From Gammaproteobacteria bacterium (lineage in GTDB: Bacteria > Pseudomonadota > Gammaproteobacteria > Thiohalomonadales > Thiohalomonadaceae): DNA of 64,000 nucleotides. The notes beneath the pieces are model-generated. The model had not been told where the DNA came from. It saw only the letters and a program-made list of their open reading frames with translations, and searched no databases. The position numbers and the translations under genes were made by a program. The stretch covers positions 62,001 through 126,000 of the forward strand of contig QKED01000043.1 of assembly GCA_003252455.1 (NCBI GenBank), given 5' to 3'. This document shows, one piece after another, positions 1 to 10,822 of the stretch. Each line of letters begins with the position of its first letter. Within the stretch, counting starts at the first letter, position 1.

Positions 1-437
1 ATCTTGCCCATCCACTCGGCGTCGCGCTTGGCCAGGTAGTCGTTGACCGTCACCACGTGCACACCGCGCGCCGGCAGGGCGTTGAGGTAGGCGGCCAGGG
101 TCGCCACCAGCGTCTTACCCTCGCCGGTCTTCATCTCGGCGATCTTGCCGTCGTTGAGCACCATGCCGCCGATGCACTGCACGTCGTAGTGGCGCATCTC
201 CATCACCCGCTTGCCCGCCTCGCGTACCGCGGCGAAGGCCTCGGGGAGCAGCTCGTCGAGGGGCGTCCCCGCGGCCAGGCGCTGGCGGAATTCGGCGGTC
301 TTGTCCTGCAACTGTGCGTCCGAGAGCTGTTCGAACTGCGCCTCCAGGGCGTTGATCTGCTCGACGCGCTTGCGCATCTTCTTGACCAGGCGGTCGTTGC
401 GGCTACCGAAGATCTTGCTGAGTAGTTTGTTGACCAT
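1..437 (-). CDS. secA: SecA preprotein translocase ATPase (N-terminal part, cut by window start)
   Basis: This is the 5' end of secA, the motor ATPase that pushes unfolded preproteins through SecYEG. About 145 codons are present; the rest lies outside the window. The start is the ATG at 437 ([15 protein letters not shown]), which aligns with the usual SecA N-terminus. Walker A ([13 protein letters not shown] at residues 105-109) is present, followed by [20 protein letters not shown], also typical of SecA. The gene follows an M23 peptidase gene and a terminator hairpin, so it probably has its own promoter in the short gap at 438-469. No secM-like gene is present upstream. Confidence 0.97.
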   Translation of the reverse strand, partial: MVNKLLSKIFGSRNDRLVKKMRKRVEQINALEAQFEQLSDAQLQDKTAEFRQRLAAGTPLDELLPEAFAAVREAGKRVMEMRHYDVQCIGGMVLNDGKIAEMKTGEGKTLVATLAAYLNALPARGVHVVTVNDYLAKRDAEWMGK

Positions 438-469
438 AGTCCGTAAATTTCTGCGTAAAAAAAGCAAAA

Positions 470-500
470 CGAGGAAGCCATGCCGAGCACAGCTTCCTCG
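470..500 (-). terminator. Rho-independent terminator after the M23 peptidase gene
   Basis: The 9-bp arms CGAGGAAGC (470-478) and GCTTCCTCG (492-500) form a hairpin. On the minus strand it is followed by a T-rich tract (about 455-469). It lies between the M23 peptidase stop codon and secA. Confidence 0.7.
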
Positions 501-556
501 CCTCGAAGGTTAACTGGTAACAGCGGCGGTCGGCCGCAGCGGGCCGGGGCTCAACA

Positions 557-1492
557 TCAGTCGGCGGCCGCCTTCACGTAGGTGATCGGGTTGACCTGTC
601 GACCCTCGCGCAACACCTCGTAGTGGACGTGTGGCCCAGTGGAACGACCAGTGGAACCCATCTTGGCGATGGCCTGACCACGCTCGACCGTATCCCCTAC
701 TGACACCAAATTCTCCTTATTGTGCCCGTAGCGGGTGACATAACCGTTGCCGTGATTCACCTCGACCAGATTGCCGTAGCCAAAGCGCTCACCCGACCAA
801 GTGACCACACCCCGAGCCACCGCCACCACCTCGTCTCCCTCCTTGCCAGCGAAGTCGAGGCCCTTGTGGAACTCCTTCTTCCCGTCGAAGGGGTCGGTAC
901 GGTAGCCGTAGCTGGAGGAGAGCCACCCCTGGCGGATAGGTCGACCAGAGGGGAAGAGCTCGTCGTGTACACTGGAGCTGATCATCAGGTCTTCCATCAG
1001 CGCCAACTGCTGGTTGCGGTCCTCGACACGGCGCGAGAGCTGGTCGAGCTGGGCGATGAAATCACTCACCTCCACCCGGCGCAGCTCGGTGGTGGTAATA
1101 GGGCCACCGGCGGCGGGGTCGTGGTTGAAGTCGAACTCGCCATCATCCAAGGCACTGACGGTGATAAGACGTGAACCGAGCGCGTCGATACGGTTGATGC
1201 GCGCCTGCAGGTCACCGAGGCGCATGGCCAGGGCATTGAGGTTGGACTCGGCGGCGTCGCGTGCGCTGTCGATGGCCTGGCGCTGGGTCTCCAGCTCCAT
1301 CTGTAACGCCTGAGAGGTGAGGACCTCCTCGTGATTCAGCGTCTGCACCGGCCGCGTGAGCGTGTACCCCGCGTAGAAGCCCCCCGCGGGCAGCGCCACG
1401 AGGAAGGTCACCGCGAGCACCAACTGGCCGAAGGGCCCGAGGTGCAGGTGGGACGTGCGCCCCTGCTTGGAACGTATGAGTACGATGTTCAT
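557..1492 (-). CDS. M23 family metallopeptidase, membrane-anchored
   Basis: This is a 311-residue envelope peptidase of the lysostaphin/LytM fold, predicted to cut peptidoglycan cross-links or to act as an amidase activator. One N-terminal transmembrane segment (about residues 20-43) anchors it in the inner membrane. Residues 55-170 are rich in heptad-like Leu and Ala and probably form a coiled coil. The catalytic domain covers about 190-305, with zinc ligands H209 and D213 (HKGLDF) and the HVH motif at 288-290, so it looks active. It lies between lpxC and secA and is read towards secA, but a terminator separates the two. Divergent from the dciA-like gene across 71 bases. The family is clear; the exact substrate is not. 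Confidence 0.9.
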   Translation of the reverse strand: MNIVLIRSKQGRTSHLHLGPFGQLVLAVTFLVALPAGGFYAGYTLTRPVQTLNHEEVLTSQALQMELETQRQAIDSARDAAESNLNALAMRLGDLQARINRIDALGSRLITVSALDDGEFDFNHDPAAGGPITTTELRRVEVSDFIAQLDQLSRRVEDRNQQLALMEDLMISSSVHDELFPSGRPIRQGWLSSSYGYRTDPFDGKKEFHKGLDFAGKEGDEVVAVARGVVTWSGERFGYGNLVEVNHGNGYVTRYGHNKENLVSVGDTVERGQAIAKMGSTGRSTGPHVHYEVLREGRQVNPITYVKAAAD

Positions 1493-1563
1493 TGCCTTAA
1501 CCTATCGATCAGGTATTCTTTGGGCATCCGTTCGAGTTTACCCGAATCCATGCCTGCCCGTCG

Positions 1564-2013
1564 ATGAAACGACCCGAGCCCATCGCCCGCCTGTTCAGCG
1601 CACCCGGTTCCCCCCTCAAGGGGTACCAGGCGATCCAACAACGTGCGGAGCGTCTGAAAAGGCTGCTCAATCGGCAGCTGCCAGAGGAGTTGCACCAAAG
1701 CTACAGCCTGGGTGCACTGCATGGCCGGGGTCTGACCCTGTACGCCCACGATGCCATGTGGGCGACGCGTCTGCGCTACTTCAGCGAGTCGCTACTCGCC
1801 GCGCTGAAACGTGAGCCGGAGTATAAAACCATACAGAGTGTGAAGATCAAGCTCCTCCCGCCCACAGAGAATGTGAGACATGTCTCACATCCCCACTACA
1901 GTGTGAATGGGGCAAGTCAGTTGCGCAACGGCGCGGAGAAGCTCGAAGAGGGCGAGTTGCGCAATGCACTGCTACGCCTTGCGGAGCATCTACGCAACAA
2001 ACCCAAGGGGTGA
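1564..2013 (+). CDS. dciA: DciA-like (DUF721) protein, probable replicative helicase loader
   Basis: This 149-residue protein fits the DUF721 family in length and layout: a basic N-terminal helical segment, a compact core (about residues 45-105, including LGALHGRGLTLYAHDAMWATRLRYF) and a variable polar tail. DUF721 proteins include DciA, the ancestral loader of the DnaB helicase in bacteria without DnaC. The start is the ATG at 1564. The gene runs against its neighbours, divergent from the M23 gene and convergent with lpxC, leaving 37 bases at the convergent junction with a short GC-rich hairpin (GGGGCG at 2022-2027 with CGCCCC at 2037-2042) and no clear U-tract. The position next to secA and lpxC is common in gammaproteobacteria. 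The helicase-loading role is inferred from the family. Confidence 0.75.
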   Translation: MKRPEPIARLFSAPGSPLKGYQAIQQRAERLKRLLNRQLPEELHQSYSLGALHGRGLTLYAHDAMWATRLRYFSESLLAALKREPEYKTIQSVKIKLLPPTENVRHVSHPHYSVNGASQLRNGAEKLEEGELRNALLRLAEHLRNKPKG

Positions 2014-2050
2014 TGGGGGTCGGGGCGCGCACGGCACGCCCCATGGTGGC

Positions 2051-2971
2051 TCAGGCGACGCTGGGCCCGGCCAGCGGCTGACCGTAGGAGATCGGGGCCT
2101 TGCGCGGGTCGTCGAAGGTGACCTCTTCCCACGCCTCAGGGTGCTCCATCAGAGTACGCAGCAGGCGGTTGTTCAGTGCGTGGCCAGACTTGTAGCCACT
2201 GAAGGCGCCGATCAGGCTGTGGCCGAGCAGATAGAGGTCGCCGATGGCATCGAGCACCTTGTGCTTGACGAACTCGTCCTCGTAGCGCAGCCCATCCTCG
2301 TTGAGGATGCGGAAATCGTCGAGCACCACGGCGTTGTCGAGGCTGCCACCGAGGGCCAGATTGCGTGAACGCAGGGACTCGATCTGGCTCATGAAACCGA
2401 AGGTACGTGCCCGACTCACCTCACGCACGAAGGAGGTAGTAGAGAAGTCGAGCGAAGAGACCTGCTCACGCCCCTTGAACACCGGGTGGTCGAAGTCGAT
2501 GGTGAAGGTCACCTTGAAGCCTTCGAAGGGCTCGAAGCGGACCCACTTGTCGCCATCGTTGAGCTGGATCGGGCGCTTGATGCGGATGAAGCGCTTGGGC
2601 GCCTCCTGCTCACAGATACCGGCCGACTGGATGAGAAAGACGAACGGACCGGCACTGCCGTCCATGATCGGCACCTCGGCGGCGCTCACGTCCACATAGA
2701 CGTTGTCGATACCGAGGCCAGCCAGGGCCGAGAGGAGATGCTCCACGGTGGAGATACGCACCCCATCTTTGACCAAGGTGGTGGAGAGGGTGGTCTCGCC
2801 CACATTGCAGGCCTTGGCGTCGATCTCGACCGGCTCGGCCAGGTCGACACGGCGGAAGACGATGCCGCGATCCACCGGGGCCGGACGCAGGGTGAGATAG
2901 ATCTTCTCCCCCGTGTGCAGGCCAACGCCGGTGGCGTGGATGACATTCTTCAGGGTGCGTTGGCGCAACAT
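2051..2971 (-). CDS. lpxC: UDP-3-O-acyl-N-acetylglucosamine deacetylase
   Basis: LpxC carries out the committed step of lipid A synthesis, a zinc-dependent deacetylation in the cytoplasm. The 306-residue length is standard. Zinc ligands are visible at H78 ([14 protein letters not shown]), H237 and D241 ([13 protein letters not shown]), with the catalytic His at 264 (YKSGHALNN). The start at 2971 has an upstream GAGAGG. The gene follows ftsZ but is separated from it by a terminator and about 250 bases, with a TTGACA box inside the gap, so it is probably transcribed from its own promoter. FtsH-controlled LpxC turnover is known in E. coli; nothing here tests it. Confidence 0.97.
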   Translation of the reverse strand: MLRQRTLKNVIHATGVGLHTGEKIYLTLRPAPVDRGIVFRRVDLAEPVEIDAKACNVGETTLSTTLVKDGVRISTVEHLLSALAGLGIDNVYVDVSAAEVPIMDGSAGPFVFLIQSAGICEQEAPKRFIRIKRPIQLNDGDKWVRFEPFEGFKVTFTIDFDHPVFKGREQVSSLDFSTTSFVREVSRARTFGFMSQIESLRSRNLALGGSLDNAVVLDDFRILNEDGLRYEDEFVKHKVLDAIGDLYLLGHSLIGAFSGYKSGHALNNRLLRTLMEHPEAWEEVTFDDPRKAPISYGQPLAGPSVA

Positions 2972-3071
2972 TGGGCACGAACCTCTCTAGTGGCACTACC
3001 TTTGGCAGGGGCAATGCTGGCAATAGGGAATATTGACTATGCCGTGATCCTAGCATAGGCCCTGGCGTGGT

Positions 3072-3100
3072 GCCTACCGGGCAGGTGAAAAAGTGTCAAC
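3072..3100 (-). promoter_or_regulatory. Candidate lpxC promoter
   Basis: Reading towards lpxC, a perfect -35 hexamer TTGACA (3095-3100) is followed after 17 bases by TAGGCA (3072-3077), a poor -10 match. The location between the ftsZ terminator and lpxC fits, but the weak -10 keeps this tentative. Confidence 0.35.
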
Positions 3101-3174
3101 GCAGCGAATATGAAATGTGACGTATTTACAACTAGTTATCACTGCATGTTTAAGTAAAATAGCAAATAGACGGG

Positions 3175-3202
3175 AAAAAAGAAGGGCGGCACTAGGCCGC
3201 CC
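3175..3202 (-). terminator. Rho-independent terminator at the end of the dcw cluster (after ftsZ)
   Basis: GGGCGGC and GCCGCCC (3184-3190, 3196-3202) form a 7-bp GC stem with a 5-base loop. On the minus strand it is followed by a T-rich run (3175-3183). It lies 24 bases after the ftsZ stop codon. Confidence 0.85.
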
Positions 3203-3226
3203 ATCTCGTTTTGTGACCGAGTTACC

Positions 3227-4366
3227 TCAGTCGGCCTGACGGCGCAGGAAGGCGGGGATATCCAGATAGTCGAGGGAGCCCTCGGTATCGCGACTACCCC
3301 GACCGCCGGTCTCGGAACGGCTGCGCAGCACGCCGGGCAACCCATCCTTATCCGCGTCGGCGCCACGCTCCTTGTCCACCACGACCTTCAGCCCCTCGTC
3401 GGGACGCTTCTGGCCAAGGCCGGTAGCGACTACGGTGACGCGCAACTCGTCGCTCATCTCCGGGTCGATCACCGTACCCACCACCACGGAGGCGTTCTCG
3501 GAGGCGAAGTGCTTGATGGTGTTGCCCACCTCATCGAACTCACCGATGGAGAGGTCGAGACCGGCCGTGACGTTGACCAGGATGCCACGCGCACCGGAGA
3601 GATCGACATCCTCCAGCAGCGGGCTGGAGATGGCCTTCTCGGCGGCCTTGCGGGCGCGGTCATCGCCGCTGGCGATGCCGGTACCCATCATCGCCATGCC
3701 CATCTCGGACATCACGGTACGCACGTCGGCGAAGTCGACGTTGATGAGGCCGGGGCGGGTGATCAGCTCGGCGATGCCGGCCACCGCACCCAGCAGCACA
3801 TCGTTGGCCGCCTTGAAGGCGTTGAGCAGGGAGCAGTTCTTGCCCAGCACGCTGAGGAGCTTGTCGTTGGGAATGGTGATCAGCGAATCGACGTACTGCT
3901 TGAGCTGCTCGATGCCGGCATCGGCCACATCGGTACGCTTACGCCCCTCGAAGGGGAAGGGCTTGGTCACCACGGCGACGGTGAGAATCCCGAGCTCCTT
4001 GGCCACCTGGGCGACGATGGGCGCGGCACCGGTACCGGTGCCACCACCCATGCCGGCGGTGATGAAGACCATGTCGGAACCACTCAGCACCTCGATCAGG
4101 CGCTCACGGTCCTCCTCGGCGGCCTTGCGACCGATATCCGGGTTGGCGCCAGCACCGAGACCCTTGGTGATCCCGCTGCCGATCTGCAGCACGGTACGCC
4201 CTTCGGAGGCGCGGCGCAGGGCCTGTGCATCGGTGTTGGCGCAGATGAAATCCACGCCCTCGATCTGCTGGGTGACCATGTGGTCCACGGCGTTACCGCC
4301 GCCGCCACCGACACCAATGACCTTGATCACCGCGTTCTGTGCATGCGTATCCATTAGTTCAAACAT
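3227..4366 (-). CDS. ftsZ: Cell division protein FtsZ
   Basis: FtsZ is the tubulin-like GTPase that forms the division ring. The 379-residue product has the glycine-rich N-terminal loop (VIGVGGGGGNAV), the tubulin signature GGGTGTG at residues 107-113 and the T7 loop NVDFADVRTVM. A variable linker leads to the conserved C-terminal peptide DIPAFLRRQAD (369-379), which binds FtsA and ZipA. I place the start at the ATG at 4366 (MFELMD), as in other FtsZ proteins. A GTG two codons upstream is less likely, because GAGG lies 7 bases before the ATG. It is the last dcw gene, 85 bases after ftsA. Confidence 0.98.
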   Translation of the reverse strand: MFELMDTHAQNAVIKVIGVGGGGGNAVDHMVTQQIEGVDFICANTDAQALRRASEGRTVLQIGSGITKGLGAGANPDIGRKAAEEDRERLIEVLSGSDMVFITAGMGGGTGTGAAPIVAQVAKELGILTVAVVTKPFPFEGRKRTDVADAGIEQLKQYVDSLITIPNDKLLSVLGKNCSLLNAFKAANDVLLGAVAGIAELITRPGLINVDFADVRTVMSEMGMAMMGTGIASGDDRARKAAEKAISSPLLEDVDLSGARGILVNVTAGLDLSIGEFDEVGNTIKHFASENASVVVGTVIDPEMSDELRVTVVATGLGQKRPDEGLKVVVDKERGADADKDGLPGVLRSRSETGGRGSRDTEGSLDYLDIPAFLRRQAD

Positions 4367-4451
4367 TGCCACACCTCACTTGCAACCTTGTATGTATTGC
4401 TCATTGCTAGTTGTTAAACGAGCCCTAAAGGCTCCGGCTTTTGGGCCCGTT

Positions 4452-5696
4452 TTAAAAATTGCCCTGAAACCAACTCTTCATGCGCTTCCATAGCGCCAGC
4501 ATCCCACCCTCGGCAGAGAGCCCCTGGGGGGCCTGCGGACGATTCCGCCGCCCGTGCAGCAGTAGACCCACGCCCGTGGCGTAGACCGGACTGTCAATCA
4601 CGTCCCCGTACCCGGTAATCCCCTGCGGCAGGCCGAGGCGCACCGCCGTACCCAGGACCTCACGCGCCATCTCACAGGCACCGGGAACCTGTGAGCTGCC
4701 GCCGGTCAGGACGACCCCTGCGGGGATCATCCCGGCCAGACCACTCTTGCGCAGCTCATCGCGCACCAGGGAGAAGATCTCCTCGTAGCGCGCTCCTACC
4801 ACCTCGGCCAGGTGCTGCTTAGGCACCACCTGTACCTGCTTGTCCCCGACCCGCACCACCTCCACCGTCGCCTCGGGCCGGATGCGCGAGGGGAAGAGCC
4901 CCGCCTCGGCCAGCTTCAGTGCCTCCGCATGGTGCGTCGAGGTGCGCAGTGCCACGGCGATGTCGTTGGTGACGTAGTCGCCGGCCACCGGGATCACCGC
5001 GGTATGGCGGATCGCCCCGTGGGTGAAGATGGCCAGATCCGTGGTACCACCACCGATATCGACCAGACAAACACCCAACTCACGCTCTTCGTCGGTGAGC
5101 ACCGCGTGGCTGGAGGCGAGCGGCTGCAACACCATATCCTCCTCGCGCAGACCGCAGCGCTCCACACACTTGACGATGTTCTGCGCCGCACTCACCGCGC
5201 CGGTGACCATGTGCACACGCGCCTCCAGGCGGGTGCCGGCCATCCCGATGGGGTCGCTCACACCCTCGTGGTCGTCGACGATGAACTCTTGCGGCAGCAC
5301 GTGCAGGGTCTTCATCTCGGCCGGCAACGCCACCGCGCCCGCCGCCTCCATCACCCGCTCCACATCGTCCGCGTCCACCTCACCGTCGCGGATGGCGACG
5401 ATACCGTGGGAGTTGAGGCTCTTGATGTGGCTGCCGGCGATGCCGGTGAAGACCGAGTGGATGCGCGCATCGAGCATCAGCTCCGCCTCGGCCACCGCGC
5501 GCTGGATGGAGTGCACGGTGGCGTCGATGTTCACCACCATGCCCTTCTTCAGGCCGTCGGAGGCGTGCTTACCGACACCGATCACCTCCAGTTCGTCCAG
5601 CTCGTTCACCTCCGCCACCAACACCACCACCTTGGAGGTGCCGATGTCGAGGGCAACGATGCGCTCGCGTTCCGGCTCTCTTCTCATCACACTCAT
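4452..5696 (-). CDS. ftsA: Cell division protein FtsA
   Basis: FtsA is the actin-like ATPase that tethers FtsZ to the membrane and recruits later divisome proteins. The product is 414 residues, close to the usual 420. Visible motifs are the phosphate-1 loop (VALDIGTSKVVVLV), the phosphate-2 loop (VDIGGGTTDLAIF) and the adenosine loop (VVLTGGSSQVPG). The C-terminal amphipathic helix, LWKRMKSWFQGNF, is the membrane-targeting sequence. The start at 5696 overlaps the ftsQ stop as ATGA, so the two are translationally coupled. An open frame continues upstream but has no family similarity. A second ATG lies three codons downstream. Confidence 0.97.
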   Translation of the reverse strand: MSVMRREPERERIVALDIGTSKVVVLVAEVNELDELEVIGVGKHASDGLKKGMVVNIDATVHSIQRAVAEAELMLDARIHSVFTGIAGSHIKSLNSHGIVAIRDGEVDADDVERVMEAAGAVALPAEMKTLHVLPQEFIVDDHEGVSDPIGMAGTRLEARVHMVTGAVSAAQNIVKCVERCGLREEDMVLQPLASSHAVLTDEERELGVCLVDIGGGTTDLAIFTHGAIRHTAVIPVAGDYVTNDIAVALRTSTHHAEALKLAEAGLFPSRIRPEATVEVVRVGDKQVQVVPKQHLAEVVGARYEEIFSLVRDELRKSGLAGMIPAGVVLTGGSSQVPGACEMAREVLGTAVRLGLPQGITGYGDVIDSPVYATGVGLLLHGRRNRPQAPQGLSAEGGMLALWKRMKSWFQGNF

Positions 5697-6430
5697 CCCT
5701 CCCCTGCACCCACCGTCTGAGGCATCTGCCCAGCGCGCCAGGCGATGGCCAGGCCATTGGGGTAACGCAAATCCACCCGCTCGATCTTTTGCAGGGAGTG
5801 CGCCAGCAGGCGTGGATAGGCTTGCACAAGGCGCGCCATCCGCTGCTCCAGCTCCTCCCGTCCCAGGGTCACCTGCAGGCCGTTGGCCAGGGTCAGGTGC
5901 CACACCAAACGCTCATCCAGGGTCAGCTCGCTGAGCGACAGACCCACTGCCTGTAGCTCGCCGCCCCAGCCACGCAGATGGTCGACCGTCTGCGCCTCGT
6001 AGCCCTCTGGCCCGCTCAGTCGCGGCAGACCGTCCGGCTGCGCCGGGACGCTGAAGCGCTCCCCGGCCTGGTTGATCAGATCCTGCGCGCCCCAGGTGGC
6101 CAGCGGCTGCTGCTCGTAGACGCGGATGTTCACCGCATCGGGCCACTGCCGCGACACCTCGGCATCACGCACCCAGGGCAGGTCACGCAGGGTGCCACGC
6201 AACGCCTCCAGGTCGAGGCCGAAGAACCCCTCACCCTCGAAGGGCGAGACTGCAGCACGCAGCTCCGCCTGGGTCACCCGCTGCATCTCGCCACTGATGA
6301 GGATGTTGCGCAGCGGGAAGTGAGCCGGGTCGAGCAGCCAGGCACGCCCCACCAACCAGGCCAGCAGCGGCAGGCCGAAGGCCAGCAACAGGCGTACTCC
6401 GAGGTGGTGCAGGGCGCTCGGCGTGCTCAA
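5693..6430 (-). CDS. ftsQ: Cell division protein FtsQ (TTG start)
   Basis: FtsQ is a bitopic inner-membrane protein that links early and late divisome proteins through FtsB and FtsL. From the TTG at 6430 it is 245 residues: a short cytoplasmic end, one transmembrane segment (about residues 10-30), the POTRA domain (about 40-110, starting FPLRNILISGEMQRVT) and the beta domain. The ATG at 6505 gives 25 extra residues with no FtsQ likeness that lie wholly inside ddl. The TTG has a perfect AGGAGG nine bases upstream and begins four bases after the ddl stop. The 3' end overlaps ftsA by four bases. Confidence 0.9.
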   Translation of the reverse strand: MSTPSALHHLGVRLLLAFGLPLLAWLVGRAWLLDPAHFPLRNILISGEMQRVTQAELRAAVSPFEGEGFFGLDLEALRGTLRDLPWVRDAEVSRQWPDAVNIRVYEQQPLATWGAQDLINQAGERFSVPAQPDGLPRLSGPEGYEAQTVDHLRGWGGELQAVGLSLSELTLDERLVWHLTLANGLQVTLGREELEQRMARLVQAYPRLLAHSLQKIERVDLRYPNGLAIAWRAGQMPQTVGAGEG

Positions 6431-6434
6431 CGTA

Positions 6435-8265
<1,831 letters not shown>

Positions 8266-8269
<4 letters not shown>

Positions 8270-9714
8270 CCCTTCACCCCCAGGCTCTGGGCTAGGCGCG
8301 GTGCGATCTGCCCCACATCCCCAGCGCCCATGGTGAGGAGCACGTCGCCCTCCTCCAGCACCCCGGCGAGTAGCTCCTCGATCTCGCCTTTGTCGCTGAT
8401 GAGCAGCGGGTCGACCTGGCCACGGAGGCGGATGTTGCGACACAGGGAGCGACTGTCGGCCCCGGCGATAGGGTGTTCACCGGCGGAGTAGACCTCCAGC
8501 ATCAGCAGCAGGTCACAGTTGGAGAGCACCTCGGTAAAGTCGTCGAACAGGTCACGGGTACGGGTAAAGCGGTGCGGTTGGAACAGCAGCACTAGGCGCC
8601 GCTCGGGCCAGGCGCCACGGGCCGCGGCCAAGGTCGCCGCCACCTCGGTGGGGTGGTGGCCGTAGTCGTCCACCAGGGTGATGCCACGGGCGCTGGCAGT
8701 GGCCAACTCCCCATGCAACTGGAAGCGGCGCCCGACGCCGGTGAACTCACCGAGTGCCTTGACGATGGCCGCATCGCTCACCCCACACTCGCGCGCCACG
8801 GCGATGGCGGCGAGGGCGTTACGCACGTTGTGCAGGCCGGGCATGTTGAGCACCACCTCCAGCTTGGCAAAGCCCGCCTGCAGCACCACGAAGCGGGTGC
8901 GCAACTGCTCGGGGCGGATCTGCACGGCACGCACATCCGCCTCTTCGCCGAGGCCATAGGTGCGCACCGGGCTGGCCACATCGGGGAGCAGACGCGCCAC
9001 TTCGGCGTCATCGATACAGAGCACGGCGAGGCCGTAGAACGGCAGGTGGTGGAGGAACTCGATGAAGGTCTTGCGCAACTGGTCGAAGTCGCCGCCATAG
9101 GTGTCCATATGGTCCGCGTCGATGTTGGTGACCACGGCGGTGAGCGGCTGTAGATAGAGGAACGAGGCATCGCTCTCGTCCGCCTCGGCCACCAGGTAGT
9201 GGCTGGCACCGAGGCGCGCATTGCTGCCCCAGGAGTTGAGTCGGCCACCGATGACGAAGGTCGGGTCGAGCCCGCCTTCGGCCATCAGGCTGGCGATGAG
9301 GCTGGTGGTCGTGGTCTTGCCGTGGGTCCCGGCCACGGCGATGCCGTGGCGAAAGCGCATCAGCTCGGCGAGCATCTCGGCGCGCGGGATCACCGGGATG
9401 TGCCGCGCATGCGCCGCCACCACCTCGGGGTTGTCCTGCTTCACCGCACTGGAGGTGACCACCACGTCGCAGCCCTCGATCTGCTCGGCGGCGTGGCCCA
9501 CGTGCACCGTCGCGCCGAGGCTCACCAGGCGCTCGGTGACGGCATTCAGACGCAGGTCGGAGCCCCCCACCTTGTAGCCCAGGTTGAGCAGCACCTCGGC
9601 GATGCCACCCATGCCGGCACCACCGATGCCGACCATGTAGATACAGTGAATGCGCCCCATGACCATGCTCTTCACCGCCATTGGGGTGGTCGCCTTGTCG
9701 TTCTCGTTATGCAT
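8266..9714 (-). CDS. murC: UDP-N-acetylmuramate--L-alanine ligase
   Basis: MurC adds L-alanine to UDP-MurNAc, the first of the four cytoplasmic Mur ligase steps. The 482-residue product has the N-terminal nucleotide-sugar motif [17 protein letters not shown] (about residues 26-42), the ATP loop GTHGKTTTT (129-137) and the ligase-family segment [11 protein letters not shown]. The start at 9714 has AAGGGGAG just upstream. The first 8 bases overlap murG. A run of Met codons at residues 12-19 offers shorter starts, but the ribosome site favours 9714. The 3' end overlaps murB. Confidence 0.96.
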
Positions 9715-10822
9715 CTCGCTCCCCTTCGATCACCCCTCGGGCCGGGGCCTGCAGGCAGGCGTCGGCCACCCGTTTGGTCGCCTCCAGATGGGCCAGGGCG
9801 CGTCCGCGCTCGGCCATCGCACAGAGACGCTCGCGCCCGCTCGCGCCATTGAATTCGCATAGGCGCTCGGCGAGCGATGTCGCCGCCAGGCTCGCCTGCG
9901 GCAGCAGCTCGGCGGCCCCCGCGTCGCACAGCCAGCGCGCATTGTGGGTCTGGTGGTCGTCCACCGCGTGCGGATAGGGCACCAGCAGTGCCGCCACCCC
10001 AGCGGCGGCCAACTCGCTCACCGTGAGCGCGCCGGCACGGCAGAGGACCAGATCGGCCCAGGCATAGGCCTCGGCCATGTCGTCGATAAAGGGCACCACT
10101 TCGGCCCTCACCCCGGCCTCGGCGTAGGCCACCTTGGCGGCCTCCAGGGTGCGCTCACCGGTCTGGTGCCACACCTGTGGCCGCTGCGCCTCACCGAGCA
10201 GCGCCAGGGCGGCGGGGACCGTCTGGTTCAGCGCCAGCGCACCGAGGCTGCCACCCACCACCAGCAGGCGCAACGCGCCCTCGCGGTCACGCAGACGCTC
10301 CTGCGGCGAGGGGAGCGTAGCGATGGCCAGGCGCACCGGATTGCCCACCTCCACCACCCCCGCACGGCGCCCGAAGGCGTGTGGGAACGCAGCGAACACG
10401 CCACGTGCCAATGGGGCCAACAGCCGATTGGTGAGGCCAGCGATGGCATTCTGTTCGTGGATCAGCAGTGGCACGCGCGCGAGCCAGGCGGCCACGCCAC
10501 CGGGACCGGTGACGAAACCGCCCATGCCGAGCACGGCGGTGGGGCGAAAGCGCCGCACCACACCGAGCGCCTGCCACAGGGCACGACCGACGCGCAACGG
10601 GGCGGCGAGCCAACCGAGCAGGCCGTTGCCACGCAACCCGGCCACATCGATGAGCGCCAGCTCGATACCCGCCTCGGGCACGAGGCGCGACTCCAGCCCG
10701 CGCGCCGTGCCGAGCCAGCAGAGTTCGACACCGCGTGCGCGCAGCTCCTCGGCCACCGCCAGGGCGGGGAAGACATGCCCACCGGTACCACCGGCCATGA
10801 TCAGCACCCGTGCGCCGTTCAT
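9707..10822 (-). CDS. murG: UDP-N-acetylglucosamine--N-acetylmuramyl-(pentapeptide) transferase
   Basis: MurG is a peripheral GT-B glycosyltransferase on the inner face of the cytoplasmic membrane that converts lipid I to lipid II. The 371-residue product begins with the glycine-rich loop [17 protein letters not shown]. It also has [17 protein letters not shown], the second G-loop [12 protein letters not shown] and the donor-binding segment [33 protein letters not shown]. It starts at 10822 within an ATGA overlap with ftsW and ends overlapping murC by 8 bases. Confidence 0.97.
   Translation of the reverse strand: MNGARVLIMAGGTGGHVFPALAVAEELRARGVELCWLGTARGLESRLVPEAGIELALIDVAGLRGNGLLGWLAAPLRVGRALWQALGVVRRFRPTAVLGMGGFVTGPGGVAAWLARVPLLIHEQNAIAGLTNRLLAPLARGVFAAFPHAFGRRAGVVEVGNPVRLAIATLPSPQERLRDREGALRLLVVGGSLGALALNQTVPAALALLGEAQRPQVWHQTGERTLEAAKVAYAEAGVRAEVVPFIDDMAEAYAWADLVLCRAGALTVSELAAAGVAALLVPYPHAVDDHQTHNARWLCDAGAAELLPQASLAATSLAERLCEFNGASGRERLCAMAERGRALAHLEATKRVADACLQAPARGVIEGERDA

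Noticed and set aside
5023-5934. Long plus-strand open frames across ftsA and ftsQ
   Set aside because: They are opposite-strand shadows of clearly functional division genes, with Ser/Thr/Arg-biased translations.
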